DNA from: Planctomycetaceae bacterium
Lineage (GTDB): Bacteria; Planctomycetota; Planctomycetia; Pirellulales; Thermoguttaceae
DNA length: 12,001 nt
NCBI GenBank assembly: GCA_009783865.1
Contig: WRCR01000074.1
Location: forward strand, 1-12,001
Direction of reading: 5' to 3'
Shown piece after piece: positions 6,684-12,001 of this stretch; within the stretch, counting starts at the first letter, position 1, and every line of letters starts with the position of its first letter. The notes under the pieces were generated by a model, which did not search any database, had not been told where the DNA came from, and saw only the letters and a list, made by a program, of their open reading frames with translations. Both the position numbers and the translations under genes were made by a program.

Positions 6684-8717
6684 CTATTTATTAAGATACT
6701 TATCAAGTGCGCCGGGCAGTTTTTTCTGCAACTTGTCCACGCCTTCATTGACAGCATCTTCAAGCGTTTTGCCGTTGAGTTGTTCCTGCGGTCCCGGTGC
6801 TTTTTGCTGCAGCAGATTCAGGGCTTGTCCTATCCGCTCTTTGTCTTTTTCCGACAGCGATGAAACACCTTTCTGTATCAGTTGTTGAACCGGTACATCC
6901 TGAAATTGCTGTAACTGCTGCTGCCATTGCTGCTGTTCCGTGTTGATTTGCGCTGTCAGCGGATTTATTTTATCATTCACCGCCGTCCGCAAAGTATCAA
7001 CCGCTGCATTTGCCTCGGCAGTCATCTGTGTATCGGTACGCTGTTTTATTTCGTCCCATTCCGCTTGCAGAAGTTGTTCCAGCGAAGGACGAATCTTGTC
7101 GGCAATATCACTTGTGAAAACATATTGCGGGTCGTCTTTCGTTCCGCTAACGAGGACTTCGGCATTAAATCCGTCAAGAGTATTCAGCGTACCTTGAATT
7201 GTCCGATGCAAGTTTGTGTTCTGCGCCTTTGCCGGTAAAACGGCGGATAATTTCGTTTCCGTTTGAATCATTCGTATCCTTCCCGAAAGTTGTCCGTTAT
7301 TGACTACAAGCATGCCGTCTAACTGCGAAACGCCCGGAGAAACCGCCACTGCGAACTGTTCCTGCCTGCCGAGCAAACGGGCTGGCAGCCGGTATTTCGG
7401 ACAATGAAACACCAGATTATCAACTTCATTTTGTCCGATGCGGTCAATGCTAATCGTTGTAAAAATGTCCGGCAGTCCGCCGATGATTTCCGCTTCATTA
7501 ACTTCCGCTTGTATCGGTGAAATAGGAATACTCTGACCGGAAAAACAGCATTGAATTATTGTCGGAGCGGGAGCGAGGTGCATCGAAAATGCCGCTTTAT
7601 CAACTTTCCCGTTGAAGTACAATGGAACAGCACCGAAGTCCATTTTTCCGGTGAGGTTCAGCGTTTCAATCATTATCTCCGGTCTTGCATCCAGCGCAGC
7701 GAAGTGGATTGTCTCGCCGCGAAAACGTTTCGGACTTATAAATCCGATATGCTCCGCAGCAGAACCGCCTTTTGCCTTGTTAACTTTAGCCGCCGTATTA
7801 ACTCCGTCCGGCGATAATAAAGAACGAAGCCATTCTGACCAAGTCAGCATATTGCTCCATTGTTCTTTAACTTCGGGACCGATTAACGATTCCGAAATAC
7901 TTTCCGAAGAAAATTTCGGCAGCGATATTTTTTTGATGCTGTTTCTGTCTTGATTAACCGAATCAAGCAGCGATTGATAATCGGTCTTCGCCTTTTCGTT
8001 CAGTTGATTTACGTCCGTCAAAAATTTCTGTACCAGGACATTGATTGCTTCAACTTCTATCAGAAATTGATTAACCTGCGATGTTTGCGAATCAGAAGGA
8101 TTTTGCTTATTCACAATTTGTTTGATTTTCTGAAACCTGCTTTTAATACCGTTTGCGGTTTCTTCGATTTTCTTAACATCCTTTGCCCACCTGGAATTGA
8201 CTTCGTCAGCCGTCTTTGATGTCTTTAACTGGGAAAGAATCTGTTTTACGGCATCGTCCGGTTTTTGTGAAAAGAATTGCGTCCAATCGGTTTTGTCAGC
8301 AAATTCGGCGGTATCTTGCGCCAGCGTGTCTTTTAACGACAGCCAAAGTTTATCCGGCACAAATTGCTGTCCGTCAACGCCGTCAACGGTAATATGAATT
8401 CCTTCGGCGGTAATTTGCGGGAAGACGAAATACCGTTTGGCGATGTTCTCGAAATCGCCTTCTACCGTGATTCTTGCCGCGCTGATGAGTTTGCGCTGCG
8501 GATTTTTTCGGTCGTAAATTGACAGGTTATTTACAACGGCATTGCCTTTCAGCACGTCGCCTTGGATTGATTCAAGCCGCACACCTGCGCCGGTACGGTT
8601 TTCGATTTGCCGCTGCACTGCAAGTGTGACGAATGTTTCCTGATTCAGCCAAACGAGAAAAGCGATGACCAAAAGAATAACTACGCGGGGAGCGAAACGG
8701 TGCCAATAAATAATCAT
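6684..8717 (-). CDS. TIGR03545-family, AsmA-like membrane-anchored envelope protein
   Basis: This 677-residue protein starts with a single N-terminal membrane segment (about 11-24) and then an AsmA-like stretch: EN-RTGAGVRLESIQGDVLKGN, a strand pair, and TAEGIHITVDG (103-113). A long helical, partly coiled-coil section (about 125-265) includes the family-like SRWAKDVKKIEE. It is followed by SLIGPEVKEQW (277-287) and a tryptophan-rich helix. The middle is beta-rich (about 320-560) and the C-terminal helical tail is glutamine-rich around 597-625. The pattern of anchor, coiled coil, GPEV, then beta region matches the uncharacterised TIGR03545 family, a distant relative of AsmA-type proteins thought to work between membranes. 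I recognise this by pattern and cannot verify the model match. AAGGAT lies eight bases upstream of the ATG. The frequent TIGR03546 partner is not adjacent. The downstream gene is the NfeD homolog, so both probably serve the envelope. Confidence 0.8.
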   Translation of the reverse strand: MIIYWHRFAPRVVILLVIAFLVWLNQETFVTLAVQRQIENRTGAGVRLESIQGDVLKGNAVVNNLSIYDRKNPQRKLISAARITVEGDFENIAKRYFVFPQITAEGIHITVDGVDGQQFVPDKLWLSLKDTLAQDTAEFADKTDWTQFFSQKPDDAVKQILSQLKTSKTADEVNSRWAKDVKKIEETANGIKSRFQKIKQIVNKQNPSDSQTSQVNQFLIEVEAINVLVQKFLTDVNQLNEKAKTDYQSLLDSVNQDRNSIKKISLPKFSSESISESLIGPEVKEQWSNMLTWSEWLRSLLSPDGVNTAAKVNKAKGGSAAEHIGFISPKRFRGETIHFAALDARPEIMIETLNLTGKMDFGAVPLYFNGKVDKAAFSMHLAPAPTIIQCCFSGQSIPISPIQAEVNEAEIIGGLPDIFTTISIDRIGQNEVDNLVFHCPKYRLPARLLGRQEQFAVAVSPGVSQLDGMLVVNNGQLSGRIRMIQTETKLSAVLPAKAQNTNLHRTIQGTLNTLDGFNAEVLVSGTKDDPQYVFTSDIADKIRPSLEQLLQAEWDEIKQRTDTQMTAEANAAVDTLRTAVNDKINPLTAQINTEQQQWQQQLQQFQDVPVQQLIQKGVSSLSEKDKERIGQALNLLQQKAPGPQEQLNGKTLEDAVNEGVDKLQKKLPGALDKYLNK

Positions 8718-8736
8718 GTGTATCCTTACAGCAGGT

Positions 8737-8765
8737 GAATGATGATGACAACAACATCATCATTC
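8737..8765. repeat. perfect 11-bp inverted repeat (leader hairpin or operator)
   Basis: GAATGATGATG (8737-8747) is repeated inverted as CATCATCATTC (8755-8765) around the 7-base loop ACAACAA. It lies 20 bases upstream of the TIGR03545-like start codon and right after a probable -10 box (minus strand TATAGT, 8772-8767). The transcript would therefore begin within or at the edge of it. No U-run follows on the minus strand, so it is not a terminator. It could be an operator for a dimeric repressor, or a hairpin at the 5' end that stabilises the mRNA. Confidence 0.7.
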
Positions 8766-8766
8766 T

Positions 8767-8797
8767 ACTATAAAGTCCGGCAGACCGGCAATAGCAA
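8767..8797 (-). promoter_or_regulatory. possible sigma70 promoter of the TIGR03545-like gene
   Basis: On the minus strand TATAGT (8772-8767) differs from the -10 consensus at one position. A weak -35, TTGCTA (8797-8792), lies 19 bp upstream, a long but tolerated spacing. Position fits: transcription would begin near 8760, about 43 bases before the ATG. The -35 match is poor, so this is tentative. Confidence 0.4.
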
Positions 8798-9002
8798 AAA
8801 ACGGTGAAAATAATCGGAAAAATCATTCAGAATAAAATTTAATCCCTCTTGCATTATTTTTCACCAGCGGGTACAATTGTGTTATTGATGATTCGTATTG
8901 TACTGTAAGTAAGTGGTTACTGATAGGTGTTGTGAGTAATTTCGCTTTTGCGGACGGACTTATTATTCCCACTGGAGACATTTGGGAAAGTATTATTTTA
9001 TC

Positions 9003-9028
9003 GCTGTATATTTTTGCTGTATATTTTT
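9003..9028. repeat. perfect 13-bp tandem duplication GCTGTATATTTTT
   Basis: GCTGTATATTTTT occurs twice head to tail (9003-9015 and 9016-9028), about 55 bases before the FHA start codon. The unit is not a multiple of three, which fits non-coding DNA. It may be a replication-slippage duplication, or it may contribute an AT-rich upstream element to the FHA promoter. Confidence 0.85.
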
Positions 9029-9081
9029 TAAGTGTAACAATACCTATTTTTTTCAGTGTTCTTTAATTACGGGGTGAAACG

Positions 9082-9714
9082 ATGGAAGTTAAATTAGTAG
9101 TTGCAGAGGGCAGTAAGGCGGGACAGGAAATTCCGATAACCGTCCCGAAGTTTCTCATTGGGCGGGCAGATGATTGTCATCTGAAACCGCGCAGCGAGTT
9201 AATCAGCCGTTATCATTGTGCTGTCATATGCGAGCCGGATTATATCGCAGTCCGCGATTTGGGAAGCAAAAACGGGGTCTTCCTAAACGGTGAAAAGGTT
9301 TCAGTTGAACATGAATTGAAGAACGGCGATAAACTGACCATCGGTCCGCTCGAATTCTTTGCTCACGTTAATGTAGCGGTGAAAGCACCCAAAAAGCCGA
9401 AGGTCGAAAACATAAGTGAAGCCGTAAATAGAACGGTCGAACTTTCTACCGGCAGCACACCGGAAGACCAGAAAGAAACGGAAATAACCGACTGGCTGCT
9501 TTCTTCTGACGAAAGCGGAAATGAGCAGGAAACGCAGACCGTTGCTCAGGACGATGTACTCGCTACGATTGAAGCACAGCAGAAAGAGATGCAAAAAAAA
9601 GAACAGGAGCAGAAGGCGGAAACGCCGGAACCTTCGTACAAAAAACCTCAGGATGCCACCAGCCGTGATGCCGCCGCTAATCTGCTCAAGAACTTTTTCA
9701 AAGGCGGAAGATGA
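9082..9714 (+). CDS. FHA-domain protein with charged linker and conserved C-terminal tail
   Basis: The 210-residue soluble protein begins with a complete forkhead-associated domain (about 4-97), a reader of phosphothreonine peptides. The binding residues are present: GR (27-28), SRYH (42-45, with Ser42 and His45) and DLGSKNGVFLNG (59-70, with Ser62, Asn64, Gly65), followed by NGDKLTIG (81-88). After it comes an acidic, Gln/Glu/Lys-rich linker (about 105-188) with a probable short coiled coil near 160-178. The end is an amphipathic tail, SRDAAANLLKNFFKGGR (194-210). A similar SR-AA-LL-FF tail is, to my knowledge, typical of a planctomycete family, and it may be a docking motif. GGGGTGA lies four bases before the ATG. 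The stop overlaps the ScpB-like start (ATGA), so the two are translationally coupled. Phosphorylated partners are unknown; planctomycetes are rich in Ser/Thr kinases. Confidence 0.9.
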   Translation: MEVKLVVAEGSKAGQEIPITVPKFLIGRADDCHLKPRSELISRYHCAVICEPDYIAVRDLGSKNGVFLNGEKVSVEHELKNGDKLTIGPLEFFAHVNVAVKAPKKPKVENISEAVNRTVELSTGSTPEDQKETEITDWLLSSDESGNEQETQTVAQDDVLATIEAQQKEMQKKEQEQKAETPEPSYKKPQDATSRDAAANLLKNFFKGGR

Positions 9715-10433
9715 AAAATCCAACAGCCAAGTACCGAATGGAATGGACGAAAATATGCCGTCCCTCTTCGGTGTGCGGCGGCTTTCGTTCTGTCGCTAAA
9801 AGCCCTTTGAGCTCCTTGTTGTTTTTCAGCGGTGTTGCTGCGGAAGCGTGTTCTGAACGTAGCCGAATTTGCGAAGATGAGGAATTGCCGCAAGAAACGC
9901 CGATTGTTCCGTTCAACATGGATGTGCGAACCGGCGCAATGTCGAAATTGGAAGCGGTGCTTTTCATTGCCCGCGAGCCCTTGCCGGTACGCCGTCTCGT
10001 TCAATTAGCAGTATTGCCGGAAGGCAGCCGACCGAAAACGCTGCTGCGGGAATTGAATAACCGATATGTGCGGCAGGGTTCATCTTTCCGCATAGTTGAA
10101 GTTGCAGGCGGATACCAACTTCGGACTCTGCCGGAGTTCGCACCTTGGCTCATCAGGATGCAGGAAGTTCCAACGACTGTGAAATTGAGTCAGCCGGTAA
10201 TGGAAGTCCTTGCAATTATTGCGGATAAGCAGCCGGTGTTGCGTTCCGAAATTGAGCGGCTGCGGGGAGTTCAGTGCGGCGAGATAATTCGGCAGTTGCT
10301 TGACCGCGGCTTGATAAAAATCACGGGACGCTCGGAAGAACTAGGCAGACCTTTTTATTACGGCACGACAAAAATGTTTTTGGAAGTGTTCGGAATTAAT
10401 TCGCTGGAGGAAGCCGGAGTACCGGCTAAATGA
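9711..10433 (+). CDS. scpB: ScpB-like segregation and condensation protein with N-terminal extension
   Basis: ScpB works with ScpA and the SMC ATPase in chromosome compaction and segregation, as a dimer of tandem winged helices. The match starts at about residue 78 with KLEAVLFIAREPLP. It continues through the first winged helix, with GGYQLRTLPEFAPWL (132-146). The second winged helix has LSQPVMEVLAIIADKQPV, then EIERLRGVQCGEIIRQLLDRGLI, and ends in GRPFYYGTTKMFLEVFGI. The common AYKQP motif reads ADKQP here, replacing Tyr with Asp. The first 75 or so residues are an extension with no recognised fold. Starts at 9919 or 9942 would remove it, but the ATGA overlap with the FHA gene favours 9711. 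No scpA or smc is in view. Planctomycete ScpB proteins are often annotated as ScpB-like because they diverge, so the function is inferred from homology. Confidence 0.85.
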   Translation: MKNPTAKYRMEWTKICRPSSVCGGFRSVAKSPLSSLLFFSGVAAEACSERSRICEDEELPQETPIVPFNMDVRTGAMSKLEAVLFIAREPLPVRRLVQLAVLPEGSRPKTLLRELNNRYVRQGSSFRIVEVAGGYQLRTLPEFAPWLIRMQEVPTTVKLSQPVMEVLAIIADKQPVLRSEIERLRGVQCGEIIRQLLDRGLIKITGRSEELGRPFYYGTTKMFLEVFGINSLEEAGVPAK

Positions 10434-10467
10434 TTAACAATGATATGATTAACAATGTAATTAACAA
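10430..10467 (+). repeat. short direct repeats ATGATTAACAATG before the LOG-family gene
   Basis: ATGATTAACAATG occurs at 10430-10442 and again at 10445-10457 (15-bp period). A third, degenerate AATTAACAA follows at 10459-10467. The first copy contains the ScpB stop codon. The 52-base gap before the next ATG consists mostly of these repeats. They may be a slippage duplication or a small multi-copy protein-binding site. No terminator or clear ribosome site is visible. Confidence 0.7.
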
Positions 10468-10485
10468 AGATATTGGAAACAAACT

Positions 10486-11349
10486 ATGACAGAATCCGAA
10501 GAAGTATTAGCGGAAAAAGTGCAGCACCTGCTTATTTCGCCGAGTTATCAAATTGCCTACAAGGACAATGATTACATTGAAGGCAATGCCTGTCGTTCAG
10601 CCCGGCTGGCTCTTGAATACACCAAAACAGAATGGACGATGAACCAACTCGGCATCAAGTCCACCATCATTGTTTTCGGCAGTGCAAGAACGCTGCCGAA
10701 TGATAAAGCGGCGCAAAAATTGGAAGAAGTTCGGAAATTAGCCGCCGCTGCCCCGCAGGATTTTTCGCTTGCGGATAAACTGAAAAAAGCGGAAAAAGCG
10801 TTAGAAATGAGCAAGTATTACGAACAAGCGCGGGAGTTCGGTCGGCTTGTTTCGGAAGAAAATCAGGCACATCCGATTGAGAATGACGGGCAATTTGAAT
10901 ATGTCATCTGCACCGGCGGAGGTCCCGGCATTATGGAGGCAGCAAATCGCGGTGCCTACGAAGCAGATGCTTTGAATATCGGTTTGAATATCAAGTTGCC
11001 TTATGAGCAGAGACCGAATCCGTATATTTCGCCGCCTTTGTGTTTCCAGTTTCATTATTTTGCGATACGTAAACTTCATTTTCTTTTGCGGGCTAAAGCA
11101 CTTGTTGTCTTTCCGGGCGGTTATGGAACTTTTGACGAAATGTTTGAAGCGTTGACTTTGCGTCAGACGGGACGCATGCAGCCGATACCGGTGATTCTTT
11201 TCGGCGAAGATTTTTGGCGCAGATGCATCAATTTCAATGTTCTTGTCGAAGACGGCGTGATTGACCGAAAAGATTTAGAATTGTTTTACTTTACCGAATC
11301 GCCGCAGGAAGCGTGGAATATAATCAAGCATTTCCACGAAAACGGGTGA
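10486..11349 (+). CDS. LOG-family (TIGR00730-type) Rossmann-fold nucleotide phosphoribohydrolase
   Basis: This 287-residue member of the LOG/lysine-decarboxylase-like family carries both diagnostic motifs: GGGPGIMEAANRGA (144-157) and PGGYGTFDEMFEAL (210-223). In relatives these bind the phosphate and ribose of AMP-type substrates, and the enzymes hydrolyse cytokinin riboside monophosphates or plain nucleoside monophosphates to base and ribose 5-phosphate. IIVFGSAR (61-68) is the first Rossmann strand. A helical, charged insert (about 69-132) separates it from the YVICTGGGPG strand, and there is about a 55-residue N-terminal extension. Plain LOG proteins are near 180-200 residues, so this belongs to the longer subgroup. 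Without a characterised close relative, the in vivo substrate is uncertain; nucleotide recycling is the safest reading. Spacing of 52 bases after ScpB leaves cotranscription open. Confidence 0.88.
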   Translation: MTESEEVLAEKVQHLLISPSYQIAYKDNDYIEGNACRSARLALEYTKTEWTMNQLGIKSTIIVFGSARTLPNDKAAQKLEEVRKLAAAAPQDFSLADKLKKAEKALEMSKYYEQAREFGRLVSEENQAHPIENDGQFEYVICTGGGPGIMEAANRGAYEADALNIGLNIKLPYEQRPNPYISPPLCFQFHYFAIRKLHFLLRAKALVVFPGGYGTFDEMFEALTLRQTGRMQPIPVILFGEDFWRRCINFNVLVEDGVIDRKDLELFYFTESPQEAWNIIKHFHENG

Positions 11350-11406
11350 CGATGTGCCTCAATAGATTTTTTCGCATTTTTCATGTTTCCGAACAATTAT
11401 TGAATT

Positions 11407-12001
11407 ATGTCCGAATTGATTATCAGCGTCTCCGGCTTGCGGGGAGTAATCGGCGAATCCTTGACACTAGAACACGCTATCCATTATGCCGTCGCATTTT
11501 CGGATTCTGTAGAAGAGCAGGGTCCCTTCGTTATTTCCCGCGACAGCAGACCGTCCGGTGCGGTTCTTGCCGATGCAATTCATGCCGCTTTGAACAGTTC
11601 CGGTCGTTCTACTATTGATGCGGGCATAGCCGCAACTCCGACAACCGGAATTATAATCAGATGCGAAAAAGCCGCAGGCGGTATTCAAATATCAGCATCG
11701 CACAATCCCGCACAATTCAACGGTATGAAACTCTTCTCTGCCGAAGGAAGAGTTATACCGAATCAACAAGGAAAAAGGGTGCTGGAACGATACGATTCTC
11801 ATGTTCATAACTGGGTTTCATACAACAAACTCGGTAAAAGAATGTTTTGCCGCAACACTAATGCGGCACATCTGCGTCTCATTGGAGATACAATCAATTC
11901 CGAAAACATTGCGCGGTGCAGGTTTCGTGTTCTACTCGATTCCAATCATGGGGCTGGCGGTTCTCTCGCTTCCTGGCTCTTTGATATACTCGGCTGCGAA
12001 C
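11407..12001 (+). CDS. glmM: phosphoglucosamine/phosphomanno-mutase family enzyme, N-terminal part (truncated by window end)
   Basis: 198 codons are visible and the frame stays open to the edge. Domain I of the alpha-D-phosphohexomutase family is clear: ISVSGLRGVIGESLT (6-20), RDSRPSG (45-51), GIAATPTTGI (73-82) and the catalytic loop ISASHNPAQFNGMKL (95-109), in which Ser98 is the phosphorylated serine. Domain II begins at about residue 174 with VLLDSNHGAGG. The enzyme interconverts hexose 6- and 1-phosphates. The start SELIISVSGLRG resembles proteins annotated as phosphoglucosamine mutase in planctomycetes, so a role in making UDP-GlcNAc precursors is likely. The part that fixes sugar specificity is outside the window, so phosphomannomutase remains possible. 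The 57-base gap from the LOG gene shows no terminator and no obvious ribosome site. Confidence 0.88.
   Translation, partial: MSELIISVSGLRGVIGESLTLEHAIHYAVAFSDSVEEQGPFVISRDSRPSGAVLADAIHAALNSSGRSTIDAGIAATPTTGIIIRCEKAAGGIQISASHNPAQFNGMKLFSAEGRVIPNQQGKRVLERYDSHVHNWVSYNKLGKRMFCRNTNAAHLRLIGDTINSENIARCRFRVLLDSNHGAGGSLASWLFDILGCE

Larger units (their letters stand above)
8718..9081. other. divergent AT-rich intergenic region between envelope genes and the FHA operon
   Basis: This 364-base stretch carries no confidently recognised gene and must hold the promoters of both divergent units. On the left are the inverted repeat and -10 box listed separately, plus a CCGGCA direct repeat with an 8-bp period (8777-8790) between the likely -10 and -35 boxes. 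In the middle GTACAAT (8871-8877) recurs inverted as ATTGTAC (8897-8903). On the right lies a 13-bp tandem repeat. A 44-codon hydrophobic open frame from GTG 8932 to TAA 9066 exists but is poorly supported. GGGGTGA at 9071-9077 is a good ribosome site for the FHA gene. I could not pick a convincing promoter for the plus-strand unit. Confidence 0.7.

Noticed and set aside
8871..8903. GTACAAT / ATTGTAC inverted repeat in the divergent intergenic region
   Set aside because: Seven-base arms 19 bases apart in AT-rich DNA are easily found by chance, and no promoter element sits at a matching position; mentioned in the region entry only.
11312..11338. CGTGGAA / TTCCACG inverted repeat at the end of the LOG gene as a terminator
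   Set aside because: The loop is 13 bases, the stem has mixed GC, and it is followed on the plus strand by an A-run instead of a U-run; it lies inside codons.
1..12001. CRISPR array, transposon, prophage or defence island
   Set aside because: No spaced direct repeats of CRISPR form, transposase, integrase, tRNA-bounded segment or recognised defence protein was seen on either strand.

Overview
The window looks like chromosomal DNA of a planctomycete (Planctomycetota) with mid-range GC, close to half by eye. This rests on gene families rather than a marker gene. A small FHA protein ends in an SRDAAANLL..FF tail and is coupled to an ScpB-like protein. There is also a TIGR03545/AsmA-like protein, a LOG-family protein with a helical insert, and a phosphohexomutase with a planctomycete-style N-terminus. 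Assignment below phylum would be guesswork. I see no transposase, CRISPR array, tRNA, rRNA or phage gene.

Layout. (1) 1-131: the last 42 codons of a plus-strand gene. (2) 163-4410: a tight plus-strand operon of four genes, made up of a GlcD/AGPS-like FAD oxidoreductase, an iron-sulfur partner, a class II ketose-phosphate aldolase and a PfkB-family sugar kinase. The last two junctions overlap (16 bp, then GTGA). (3) 4427-8717: two minus-strand envelope genes. Transcription order is a TIGR03545/AsmA-like membrane-anchored protein, then a long NfeD-type membrane protease homolog. A consensus sigma70 promoter lies between them, and a hairpin that could end this unit lies inside the 3' end of the convergent kinase gene. 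(4) 8718-9081: a divergent AT-rich intergenic region with a perfect inverted repeat and a 13-bp tandem repeat. (5) 9082-12001: plus-strand housekeeping-type genes, namely an FHA protein and ScpB (ATGA overlap), a LOG-family protein, and the 5' part of a phosphoglucosamine/phosphomanno-mutase that runs off the window.

How the genes may work together. In the first operon, an FAD subunit and a two-cluster Fe-S subunit could oxidise a polyol, sugar or sugar acid and pass electrons to the quinone pool or another acceptor. The kinase would phosphorylate the resulting ketose and the aldolase would split it into three-carbon units. The substrate cannot be read from sequence. The most unusual item in the window is the Fe-S subunit: it keeps both ferredoxin-type CxxCxxCxxxC motifs, but the region matching the two CCG (HdrB/GlcF-type) domains has lost every cluster-binding cysteine. 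The NfeD homolog is also unusual, with two ClpP-like domains of which only the second keeps a candidate catalytic serine. Nothing here is a clear defence or mobile system; the best candidate for something undescribed is the oxidase / cysteine-less Fe-S / aldolase / kinase module.
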